Source: Bacillota bacterium (lineage in GTDB: Bacteria; Bacillota; Clostridia; Acetivibrionales; DTU013). Taken from it: a stretch of 64,000 nucleotides of DNA. The translations under genes were made by a program, and so were the position numbers. Below, one piece after another: positions 42,563-50,786 of the stretch (positions are counted from its first letter, which is position 1; each line of letters opens with the position of its first letter). The notes under the pieces are model-generated. The model did not search any database. It had not been told where the DNA came from and saw only the letters and a list, made by a program, of their open reading frames with translations. Location of the stretch: assembly GCA_023426125.1 (NCBI GenBank), contig JAFABI010000090.1, positions 263,644 to 327,643 on the forward strand. Direction: 5' to 3'.

Positions 42563-44335
42563 CTAACCGTTTGCCGTTGTTTTGATGGGCGTCTTTATCG
42601 TTACAACGGTACCTGCGCCTTTTTGACTGAATACATGCACGCCGAACTGATCCCCAAAAAACAGCTTGACTCTCTGGTCGACATTCATCATACCATATCC
42701 GCCTTCCGAGTTTTCTTCCTTGCATAGTATGTATTTCAAGCGCTCGCGTCCGATGCCTACGCCGTCGTCAATGACCGTCCAGACCATAAATTCGCCTTCC
42801 TTTTTGACAAGGATCCGGATGGTGATGGTGCTTTTGTCCTTCCATATGCCGTGCACCAGGGCGTTTTCAACGAAAGGCTGGAGTATAAACTTTAAACAGC
42901 CTGCCTCCATAAGCTCCTCGTCAATTTCATAAAGCATCTTGATTTTATCGGTGAAGCGGATATTTTGAATGTCGATATAGGCTTTGATGTGTTCAATTTC
43001 ATTTTTGACTTTGATGATGCTTTTCCCTTTGCTCAAGGACAAGCGGTAAAACCTGGCAAGAGAATTTGACATCCTTGTAATGTCGCCCTCGCCGGTCCGT
43101 ATTCCCAGCATGCTGATGGAAGCCAGCGTATTATAAAGGAAATGAGGGTTGATCTGGGCCTGCAAAGCCTTCAGCTCCGATTCCTTCTCCCGGACCTTGC
43201 TTACATATACCTCCTCCACAAGGGCTTTCAATTTGCCTGCCATAATGTTGAAGCCTTTGATTAAGTGGCCGATTTCATCATTGGGGGTATAAGGTATATA
43301 GACGTTAAAATTGCCAATCTGGATTTTCTCCATGGAATGGGAAAGCTCCCGGATTTTTTGCGTGAATCTGGATGCCAGGTACCATGAAATTCCTGCAAAA
43401 ATGGACATAAAGGGAAGCAGCATCAGGATGCTTGCAGCTTTGAGATTATTCACGGCGCTGGTATACATATCCAGGGGAACGGCATAGATAATTCTCCATC
43501 CGGTATCACGGATGGTATCCTGCATCAGGATAAACTTCTGGTTTTTTACTGTCAGCAAAGTCTGCATTCCCATCGTTTGAAAAAAAGCCGGACTGTATTC
43601 CTTGTGGACAAGCTCCTTGTTGGCCTCAATATTTCGAACCATGCCGCTATAAATAATGTTTCCCGTGTCGTCGGTGATATCGAACCATCCTTTGCTTTGG
43701 TCTCCAACTTCGTCCAGAGGCTTAAAAAATTCATTGGTATCCACTTCAAGTCTTACCATTCCCAGATAACTGTCAAAGATCAGATGGTTCAATTTACGGA
43801 CGATCAGCATCCGGTCACCGGACAAAACCTCAGGCTCCTGCATCCAGAGAATGGTCTCTTTTCTGGAAACTGCTTCCTTGTACCATTTCTCACCCTGCAT
43901 GGTATATTCCTGTATAATGCTGCTGCCGTAAGGAGGCAGTGTCCTGTTGGAGACGATGATGCTCAGTTCCGTAAGATCCTTGTAATTCCTCTTTAGCGAA
44001 CGGATATAGGCAAGGATCTTTTGCTGAGGCTCCATTTTTTCCGCCGGACTGGCATACTGGTGATAAAGCAGGTCCTGAATATTGGCATCCCCGTAAATGG
44101 AAGCCAGAAGCGTGTGATACAGGTCCACCTTGTAATCAATGGTGTTTTTGGTTTGCTTCAAGGTTTCTCCTAAAAGCTCCGTGGTCTGCTTTTCCATATA
44201 GTTTTTGGTGATGAAATAATAAAGGCTGCCTAAAGACAAGATGCACACGGTTACAGCCGCAATGTATGAAAACATGAGCTTAAGACTGATTTTCATGTCA
44301 ATGAACCTTTTTAAAACGGATCTTATTGCGGCCAT
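42563..44335 (-). CDS. YesM-type sensor histidine kinase
   Basis: A 590-residue membrane kinase. TM1 is near residues 20-40 (LMFSYIAAVTVCILSLGSLY), followed by an extracytoplasmic cache-like domain, TM2 around 290 (AASILMLLPFMSIFAGISWY), HAMP (SHSMEKIQIGNFNVYIPYTP), the His_kinase box INPHFLYNTLASISML carrying the phospho-His, and a HATPase with DDGVGIGRERL. Start at 44335 (MAAIRSV) is four bases after the regulator stop; GTG three bases before is possible. It should detect the sugar (or sugar-loaded binding protein) and signal to the YesN-type regulator next to it. Confidence 0.92.
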   Translation of the reverse strand: MAAIRSVLKRFIDMKISLKLMFSYIAAVTVCILSLGSLYYFITKNYMEKQTTELLGETLKQTKNTIDYKVDLYHTLLASIYGDANIQDLLYHQYASPAEKMEPQQKILAYIRSLKRNYKDLTELSIIVSNRTLPPYGSSIIQEYTMQGEKWYKEAVSRKETILWMQEPEVLSGDRMLIVRKLNHLIFDSYLGMVRLEVDTNEFFKPLDEVGDQSKGWFDITDDTGNIIYSGMVRNIEANKELVHKEYSPAFFQTMGMQTLLTVKNQKFILMQDTIRDTGWRIIYAVPLDMYTSAVNNLKAASILMLLPFMSIFAGISWYLASRFTQKIRELSHSMEKIQIGNFNVYIPYTPNDEIGHLIKGFNIMAGKLKALVEEVYVSKVREKESELKALQAQINPHFLYNTLASISMLGIRTGEGDITRMSNSLARFYRLSLSKGKSIIKVKNEIEHIKAYIDIQNIRFTDKIKMLYEIDEELMEAGCLKFILQPFVENALVHGIWKDKSTITIRILVKKEGEFMVWTVIDDGVGIGRERLKYILCKEENSEGGYGMMNVDQRVKLFFGDQFGVHVFSQKGAGTVVTIKTPIKTTANG

Positions 44336-44339
44336 CACC

Positions 44340-45953
44340 TTATACTCTTTCCCTGTATTCACCGGGACTCACTCCGTAAAGATTTTTAAAAATGGAACAA
44401 AAGTAGGAAATATTGCTGTAACCGACCATATTTCCTATCTGATATACCTTTAGATTTGTCTCCTTCAGCATTTGCCGGGCCTTCTCCAGCTTATACCGTA
44501 TGAGGTAGTCGGTAAAGTTTTCACCGGTTTCCTTTTTAAAAATCATGCTGATATAATTGGGGGAAAGAAACACTTCATTGGAGACGTCGGAAATGGTTAA
44601 GTTTTTAGAATAGTTCCCGTCAATGATCTTCAGGATTTCATTGATGATTTTTTTATTATGGTTGTCTTTCTTTTTGGATAAATAATCCATTACCGCATGA
44701 AAAATATTGTGCATCCACAGCTGGATATCAAAAATCGTATCAAACCGCATAATTTTGTCCCATATTAAGGTTTCCTTCCCGAAAATCCTTTCAAAGCTTT
44801 CATTCATATCCAAAAGCTTGACGGAGGTCCTGGCCAGTAGATCGATGGATATGTTGCGCATATAGATGTTGGTAAGGGAATGATTATTTTTAAGCTTTTC
44901 AAAAAGAATGCTTAAATTTTTATTCACCATTTCCCTGTCACACACTTCCAGACCCGACAGGATTTTTTTGCCGTATCCCTCGATGTCGTCCACCGGTTCC
45001 TCCTGCTCACCGATATAGGCGTCTTTATAATTGATGATCTGGTTCGTGCCCATGATAAATTTAAAATCCACCGCGTTACAGGCGCTTTTGAAGGAGAATT
45101 TAATCTCGGTGATTTTATTGACGGATTTACCGATACCCACGGTTACGCTCAAATTGCATGAATCATTGACCCTTCTTTTCAACTCTCGGGCCACCGCGGC
45201 GATTTTTTCATGCACATTTTTCCTCTGTTCCGCCCCGGTATTTACAATGGAGCAAAACCAGGCTCCGGAGATATGAAAAGGTATATGGATGACATTGTCA
45301 ATGGGTGCGCTGATGCTCTCAAGCACTTCCAGGGTGAGCAGATAGATCTTTTCCTGGGTTTTTCCCGCCTTCAGGTTTTCAAAGTCGTCAATTTCGACGG
45401 CTATTGCCGTATATTGACCGGGAATAACGGATATTCCGAAATATCCCAGATTCTCCATGGTGCTGCTTTCGTCCGGGGTATGGTAGATAAGGTCGGTAAA
45501 GAATTTATTTTTAAGCAGCGGCATGCTTTGTTTCAAGAGCCGGACCAATCTTTCCTTTTCAATACGTTCCTTGCTTTCCTTTTTGAAAATATTCAGAACC
45601 TTTGCCATGACCCGTTCCAGCTCCTCCGGTTCGATGGGTTTTAACAAAAATCCGTAGGCATCCAGGTCAATGGCTATTTTTGCATATTCGAAATCATTAT
45701 AACCGCTGGTGATGATCACTTTCAGTTCCGGGTTCATGGTGTGCAGTTTTTTTGCCAATTCCAGGCCTGTAATTCCCGTCAGCCGGATATCTGTGAAAAG
45801 AATATCGATTTCATGTTCGGAAACGTAATCCAGCGCTTTCTCTGCGCTTTCTACCGCGGCTGCTACCTGAACTCCCATACGATTCCAGTCGAACAGATCG
45901 TTGAGTCCTTCTCTTACTATTTTTTCATCTTCCACAATAAGCATCCTGTACAT
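44340..45953 (-). CDS. YesN-type response regulator with AraC DNA-binding domain
   Basis: A 537-residue regulator: receiver domain (LIVEDEKIVREGL; phospho-acceptor Asp in DILFTDIRLTG; switch Lys in FLLKPIEPEE), a long middle region, and C-terminal AraC helix-turn-helix motifs (LTISDVSNEVFLSPNYISMI; VYQIGNMVGYSNISYFCSIF). The start at 45953 (MYRMLIVEDE) follows GAGGGTG. It is the first gene of the minus-strand run kinase-LplA-LplB-LplC-SBP-lyase and probably activates it. It is the intact relative of the broken regulator at 7345-8828. Confidence 0.93.
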   Translation of the reverse strand: MYRMLIVEDEKIVREGLNDLFDWNRMGVQVAAAVESAEKALDYVSEHEIDILFTDIRLTGITGLELAKKLHTMNPELKVIITSGYNDFEYAKIAIDLDAYGFLLKPIEPEELERVMAKVLNIFKKESKERIEKERLVRLLKQSMPLLKNKFFTDLIYHTPDESSTMENLGYFGISVIPGQYTAIAVEIDDFENLKAGKTQEKIYLLTLEVLESISAPIDNVIHIPFHISGAWFCSIVNTGAEQRKNVHEKIAAVARELKRRVNDSCNLSVTVGIGKSVNKITEIKFSFKSACNAVDFKFIMGTNQIINYKDAYIGEQEEPVDDIEGYGKKILSGLEVCDREMVNKNLSILFEKLKNNHSLTNIYMRNISIDLLARTSVKLLDMNESFERIFGKETLIWDKIMRFDTIFDIQLWMHNIFHAVMDYLSKKKDNHNKKIINEILKIIDGNYSKNLTISDVSNEVFLSPNYISMIFKKETGENFTDYLIRYKLEKARQMLKETNLKVYQIGNMVGYSNISYFCSIFKNLYGVSPGEYRERV

Positions 45954-46074
45954 ATGACACCCTCTTTTGACATGCTGCAAGTTTAAAAAAGTAATCGTTC
46001 ATAATAAAGAACTGCCAATTTATTCTATTGTAGCATAAAAAAAGATCTCAGTCATTATTTTAAAATACGGAATC

Positions 46075-46103
46075 TTGCGTATTTATTTATTCTTAAGTAT
46101 AAT
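46075..46103 (+). promoter_or_regulatory. Sigma-A promoter for the acyl-CoA ligase gene
   Basis: TTGCGT, 17-base spacer, perfect TATAAT, 74 bases before the start codon. A 14-bp perfect palindrome ATAATAATTATTAT follows downstream. Confidence 0.65.
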
Positions 46104-46177
46104 AAACTTATAATAATTATTATCTGGTCATATAATATGGTTATGAAAATTCTGTCACTTAATCGGGGAGAGCAAAT

Positions 46178-48016
46178 ATGAAAAAAGGGATCCGCATTTA
46201 CAACAGAGATGGTAGAAGAGTCGTAGAAGGACTGGGATACTATCGGCCCAGGGAAGTGAGTGACCTCAGGGAGCTTGTCAAAGGCAGTGTACGCAATCAT
46301 GGAGAGGCTGCTGCGTTCAAGTTCAAGGACAAAAAAGGAAGAATTACCGAAAAGACCTATATTGACCTGGATAAGGATATTGATTGTCTTGGCACTGCAT
46401 TGATGTCGTTAGGCCTGAAAGATGCAAGGATCTCAATTATCAGCGAAAACAGGTATGAGTGGGGTGTATGCTACTTTTCCATAGTAAATGGAACAGGGGT
46501 GGCTGTACCCCTGGATAAGTACCTGCCTCAAAATGAGGTGGAAAACCTTATCGAAAGAGGAAAGATAGAAGTAATTTTTTATAGCCCTGCCTATCATAAT
46601 ACAATGAAAGAGATAGCAGCCAGGAATGAAAGATTAAGGTGCTTTATCTGTATGGAAAGAACCGGTGATGCGGTTGAGAGTGATACCAGGTTTTTTACAA
46701 TGCCGGATCTCTTAGAAAAAGGGAAAGGACTGCTGGACTCAGGCGACAAGTCCTTTACCGGCGCCGCAATCGACAGGGAAAGAATGTCGGTGCTGCTTTT
46801 TACATCCGGTACCACCAGTACGTCAAAGGGTGTGATGCTATCCCATTCGAACCTTGCGTCAAACGTATCCGGCGTAACCAGCATCATAAGGATTCTTCCG
46901 GGAGATGTCTGTCTTTCTCTACTGCCGCTGCATCATACATTCGAGAATACAATCGGACTGATGTTCATGGTGCACAGCGGTGTTTGCATTGCCTTTTGTG
47001 ACGGTGTCAAGCACATAGCTCAGAATCTCAAGGAGTACAAGGTGACGCTTCTGGTAGCGGTACCTGCCATTTTTGAAGCCCTGCACAGAAAGCTGCAGGA
47101 TGGGATAAAAAAATCCGGAAAGGAAAAACTGCTGGCAACATTATTCAAGATTTCGGATTTTCTGCGTTTCGTTGGAATTGACGCAAGAAGGAAGCTTTTT
47201 AAGAATGTGTTCGATCAGTTCGCCCCATGCCTCCGGCTGGCCGTCTCCGGTGCAGCTCCTCTGGATACCGAGGTGGTTAAGTGGTTTGAAAAAATAGGTT
47301 TCAGACTGTTGCAGGGGTACGGGCTTACGGAGGCTTCGCCGGTAATCGCTGCAAACAACGATTTTGTGAATGTTCCCGGGACCATAGGATATCCGATGGC
47401 CGGAATAAAGGTGGCGATTGATTCTCCGGACGAGAATGGGATCGGAGAAATCATTGCGCACGGGAAAAATGTCATGCTCGGCTATTACGAAGACCCTGAT
47501 ACCACCGCTGAAACAATCACGCCGGATGGCTGGCTGCGCACAGGGGATCTGGGCACGATCGATGAAAAAGGCTTCATAAGGATAACAGGGCGTGCGAAAT
47601 CCATGATTGTTCTGACAAACGGAAAAAAGGCATTCCCGGAGGAGTATGAAATACTGCTCAATAACATACCTGGCGTGAAGGATTCCTTCGTGTGGGGCAA
47701 TACTGCGCCGGACGGGGATATTCAGGTTTGTGCCAAGCTGGTTGTCGATAAAGAGGAACTGGCGGCGAAAACAGGAAGCATACCGGATGAAAAAGAGCTC
47801 GCGGCAAGTTTTGATACCGCCATACGGGAAATAAACAAAACGATTCCGCAGTATAAGATCATACGCTACTTTGTAATGTCCGATGAAGAATTAATAAAGG
47901 CAAACGGCATAAAAACCAAAAGGCATGCCGAGAGCGACAAGGTAAGGGGAATGCTGGCAAAAGCCGGAACCGACATGAGGAAAGCTTCCGGTAAGTATAT
48001 TGAAAAATTGGGATAA
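46178..48016 (+). CDS. AMP-forming long-chain fatty acid-CoA ligase
   Basis: A 612-residue ANL-superfamily enzyme. The AMP-binding P-loop is LLFTSGTTSTSKGVMLSH (about 208-225), the second motif is GYGLTEASPV (about 383), and the hinge region is GWLRTGDLGTIDEKGFIRI then GRAKSMIVLTNGKKAFPEE. It would activate a fatty acid with ATP and join it to CoA in the cytoplasm. ATG follows GGGGAGAG. Just at the stop codon lies an inverted repeat AAAATTGGGA/TCCCAATTTT (48004-48039), without a T-run. The neighbours are unrelated, so it stands alone. Confidence 0.9.
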   Translation: MKKGIRIYNRDGRRVVEGLGYYRPREVSDLRELVKGSVRNHGEAAAFKFKDKKGRITEKTYIDLDKDIDCLGTALMSLGLKDARISIISENRYEWGVCYFSIVNGTGVAVPLDKYLPQNEVENLIERGKIEVIFYSPAYHNTMKEIAARNERLRCFICMERTGDAVESDTRFFTMPDLLEKGKGLLDSGDKSFTGAAIDRERMSVLLFTSGTTSTSKGVMLSHSNLASNVSGVTSIIRILPGDVCLSLLPLHHTFENTIGLMFMVHSGVCIAFCDGVKHIAQNLKEYKVTLLVAVPAIFEALHRKLQDGIKKSGKEKLLATLFKISDFLRFVGIDARRKLFKNVFDQFAPCLRLAVSGAAPLDTEVVKWFEKIGFRLLQGYGLTEASPVIAANNDFVNVPGTIGYPMAGIKVAIDSPDENGIGEIIAHGKNVMLGYYEDPDTTAETITPDGWLRTGDLGTIDEKGFIRITGRAKSMIVLTNGKKAFPEEYEILLNNIPGVKDSFVWGNTAPDGDIQVCAKLVVDKEELAAKTGSIPDEKELAASFDTAIREINKTIPQYKIIRYFVMSDEELIKANGIKTKRHAESDKVRGMLAKAGTDMRKASGKYIEKLG

Positions 48017-48070
48017 TCATGCAATCATTTCCCAATTTTGGATTCAAGCCGAAGATATTCTTATCAGACC

Positions 48071-48213
48071 CTGGATTGTTCAGGCTTATCTTAATAGCTA
48101 CCGGAAGGAGTCGAGCAGAGATCGGTTATATACCTGGTGGCTCTACCGGATCTTGATTTAGGGGTATATGAAGCTGCGATAATAGATGGCTGCGGAAGGT
48201 TAAAACGTATATG
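48071..48213 (+). pseudogene. Short relic of a CUT1 (LplB-type) permease
   Basis: About 45 codons, partly out of frame, read LFRLILIATG, then GYI-Y-LVALPDLDLGVYEAA and IIDGCGRLKRI before TGA. This is the segment around the EAA loop of LplB-type permeases (compare the intact IIYMAALTSIDPSLFEAAII then DGANRFQRI at 39409-40320). Nothing else of the gene is left. The rest of 48017-48279 shows no gene. Confidence 0.7.
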
Positions 48214-48279
48214 ATTGACTTATGATTAATTCGGCGGGTTCCTTATGTTGAGCAGCCGGATATCGACAATAGGGCTGCT

Positions 48280-49338
48280 TTAGACCGGAGTGCCATAGCC
48301 ATCGATGGCGTCCATAATGGTTTTGAAATTACCCTGCCACCGGTCCTCGGGAAGATCCTCGGTGATTCCTATGATAAATCCGTTGCAGGGATACGCTTCA
48401 TCAAGCAGGCATTTCGTTTTTTGATACACCTGATCATGGTCAAGAAGATGCCATGCGCTTGGCCAATTAAGCCACAAGACTTTATCCGGCCATTTTTCCC
48501 TTGCGGTTTTTACCGGCGGACTGATTCCGGCGTCATAAGCTTCAATATAGTCAAGGGAGGTATTGGCGATATCATCCATTATGATTGTATTATCAGCGTC
48601 CAGGTGACAGCCGATCAGCTTGTTTCTCTTATGCAGAAGCTCGGCTGCCTCATTGTAAACCGGAACATAATATTTCCTGAACGTGTCGGCGCCGATGATG
48701 GTAGGAACTACATTTCCTCCGAGATTTGCAAATTCCAGGGGGCCTTCCGCAACAAGCCTGAGTACCTTCCGGGAATTCTCAAGAAGTGCATCATAAAGCT
48801 CCATCACCTGGTCACGGTTGTCCATCCACTGGTAACAGAAGGTTTCCGTTCCCATATAGTCGGATATCAAGGCCTGAAGCGGTTCAAGCAGGAGCTGGTC
48901 ACGGACGACAAAATCACTTCCAAGCATTTGAACTTTTTGTGCGGCTGTATCATAATCGGGTACTGCCGTGAGGTCTCTTAAAATAAACAATAGCTTTTTA
49001 TAATCGTCTTCCGACTTGAAAAGATATTCGTGCTTCCAGGTGGTAAAGTCCGCCGGTTCCGTTAAAGTGGACAGGTCGCCAAGGGGCGTCGCATATATAG
49101 TCCGTATGACATGACGGTTTTTTTCATCGGCGTAGTGATATGATTTTTCAATTACATTCGGATGAAAAACCTTATAGGAGCGCATTCTATGAACAATGCA
49201 CAAGCCCTGGTTCCTTAAGTCTCTTTCGATGGCGCATTGGGGAATTTTGTACTCATAAACGGTAAAAGGAACTTTATCCGGTTGTTCTCTGCGTAAAGCA
49301 GTCATAACTCTTTCTTTTGGTGTCATAGGTCCAGTCAT
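48280..49338 (-). CDS. Uroporphyrinogen decarboxylase (URO-D) family protein
   Basis: A 352-residue barrel protein. The start MTPKERVMTALRREQPDKVP is the hallmark of the URO-D superfamily, which includes true heme decarboxylases and many corrinoid or methyl-transfer (MtaA/MtbA-like) proteins. A likely metal-binding segment is GCHLDADNTIIMDDIA (about 243-258). No heme or methyltransferase genes are close. It is divergent from an AraC regulator, so it may belong to catabolism of a methylated compound rather than heme synthesis (inference). ATG follows GGAGGATG. Confidence 0.82.
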   Translation of the reverse strand: MTGPMTPKERVMTALRREQPDKVPFTVYEYKIPQCAIERDLRNQGLCIVHRMRSYKVFHPNVIEKSYHYADEKNRHVIRTIYATPLGDLSTLTEPADFTTWKHEYLFKSEDDYKKLLFILRDLTAVPDYDTAAQKVQMLGSDFVVRDQLLLEPLQALISDYMGTETFCYQWMDNRDQVMELYDALLENSRKVLRLVAEGPLEFANLGGNVVPTIIGADTFRKYYVPVYNEAAELLHKRNKLIGCHLDADNTIIMDDIANTSLDYIEAYDAGISPPVKTAREKWPDKVLWLNWPSAWHLLDHDQVYQKTKCLLDEAYPCNGFIIGITEDLPEDRWQGNFKTIMDAIDGYGTPV

Positions 49339-49484
49339 ACGGTTTCATCCTCCGGAATATATACAAAATATATATTTGAAAAACTGTCTGTTGTCTATTA
49401 TACTAAATATATTAATGGTTTCATATAAATGAAACCAGCAAAAATATGCACAAAATCGCTATAAGTAAAAAAGGGAGGGCGCAA

Positions 49485-50351
49485 ATGTTTTATCATTCGG
49501 CCTTTATCATGACAGAACCTAATGATGCCGGTTTTGAGAGCAAAGAGGACTATGTGCTTGTAAATTCGACGGGACATTTTGAATTCAACCGGAAATGGAG
49601 TTCCCGCCACAGAGACTGCGGAAGGGCGGATTATCTTATAATGTATGTACACTCCGGAGCAATGAGGGTTCGTACAGGAGGCATCGATAAAGTCGCCGGA
49701 ACCGGTTCGGTTGTATTATACAGGCCAGGGCAGGAACAGCTGTACAGAGATCATGACGAAAGTCCTGTAAAGGTTTACTGGGTGCATTTTACCGGCTATG
49801 GGGTTGAGCAGCTCCTGGAATCCCTTGGCCTGGGAGAGGAAGCTTTATTCGATATAGGCGTCAACACGGAAATTCCTTCCCTGGTTCAAATCATGGTGAA
49901 TGACCTTCATATAAAAAGTATGGGATATAAAACGATGGCAGCTTCATTATTTATGCAGATATTGACGGTTATCGCAAGAAAATCACTGCGGGTCAGGAAT
50001 AAAACCTGTAAAAAGTCCGCGGACGATTTCATTGGTTCAACCCTGGAATATATTCATGTGAACTATATGAAGGATATCACCGTGGCAAAATTGTCTGAAA
50101 TGACGATGCTATGCACCAACCGGTATATAAAAGTGTTTAAAAAGGAAGTAGGCATGACCCCAAAGGAATACATTATCAGACTGAGGCTTGAAAAAGCCTG
50201 TGAACTGCTTGAAAGCACGGATCTGGATATAAAACAGATAAGCGGTATGGTCGGCTTGGAAAACCAATTGTATTTCAGCAGGCTGTTTAAAAAGCATCTG
50301 GGGGAGGCCCCTTCCAGGTATAGGGGATCGACCGTGGAAACACATGCATAA
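49485..50351 (+). CDS. AraC family transcriptional regulator
   Basis: A 288-residue regulator: an N-terminal cupin-like sensing domain (YLIMYVHSGAMRVRTGG, SVVLYRPGQEQLYRDH, VYWVHFTGYGVEQLL) and C-terminal helix-turn-helix pair (ITVAKLSEMTMLCTNRYIKV; IKQISGMVGLENQLYFSRLF). ATG at 49485 follows GGGAGGGCG; an ATG at 49446 lacks a site. It diverges from the URO-D-family gene, its likely target. Confidence 0.9.
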   Translation: MFYHSAFIMTEPNDAGFESKEDYVLVNSTGHFEFNRKWSSRHRDCGRADYLIMYVHSGAMRVRTGGIDKVAGTGSVVLYRPGQEQLYRDHDESPVKVYWVHFTGYGVEQLLESLGLGEEALFDIGVNTEIPSLVQIMVNDLHIKSMGYKTMAASLFMQILTVIARKSLRVRNKTCKKSADDFIGSTLEYIHVNYMKDITVAKLSEMTMLCTNRYIKVFKKEVGMTPKEYIIRLRLEKACELLESTDLDIKQISGMVGLENQLYFSRLFKKHLGEAPSRYRGSTVETHA

Positions 50352-50445
50352 AGACCTTTTTTCCCTGATTATACCGGATGATTAACGAATCATATGGAAG
50401 AAAGCTTGTAAAAGTTAACGCTTTCGATTTTTTTTCCTCAGGGCT

Positions 50446-50474
50446 TTGCAATGCAACTTTAAAAGTAGTAAAAT
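50446..50474 (+). promoter_or_regulatory. Probable sigma-A promoter for ilvD
   Basis: TTGCAA, 17-base spacer, TAAAAT. It would give a leader of about 300 bases to ilvD. A perfect stem TAGCCGGG-TCT-CCCGGCTA (50487-50505) begins the leader but has no T-run; no T-box motif was found. Confidence 0.55.
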
Positions 50475-50585
50475 AATTATTAAATCTAGCCGGGTCTCCC
50501 GGCTACAATTGCATATTGGCATGGAGAAGGATTTGCTGCAGGGGCGGCCATTGGCTGTCCGGCAGCGGTTACCGCAGATTATATC

Positions 50586-50728
50586 TATGCGGACGCGCTA
50601 ATAGTGTGCCCCTGCATTTTATCATACCAGGGTAGGGCACTCTATGGTATGAATGAAAATGATTGCAGTTATGCGGACGCGCAATGTGCGCTCCTGCACT
50701 TTAACATACCAAAGTATGCCAGGGCATT
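50586..50728. repeat. Two tandem GCGGACGCGC repeats in the ilvD leader
   Basis: Two related units start at 50586 and 50670, 84 bases apart: each reads TATGCGGACGCGC, a short varied part (TAATAGTGTGCCCCTGCA / AATGTGCGCTCCTGCA), then TTTTATCATACCA / CTTTAACATACCA. The core is shared with 25060-25085. The rest of 50352-50786 shows no gene. Confidence 0.7.
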
Positions 50729-50786
50729 GCGAAGGACTTAAGCCCATGCGGCGGTTCAGGCATGGAAGCGGATGAGGAGGATTATA

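Noticed and set aside
50521..50601. 26-codon leader peptide before ilvD containing Leu, Val and Ile codons
   Set aside because: No ribosome site, Arg-rich, ends inside the GCGGACGCGC repeat; not convincing as an attenuation peptide.
50475..50786. T-box riboswitch in the ilvD leader
   Set aside because: No AGGGTGGNACCGCG-type antiterminator sequence and no terminator with a T-run before ilvD.
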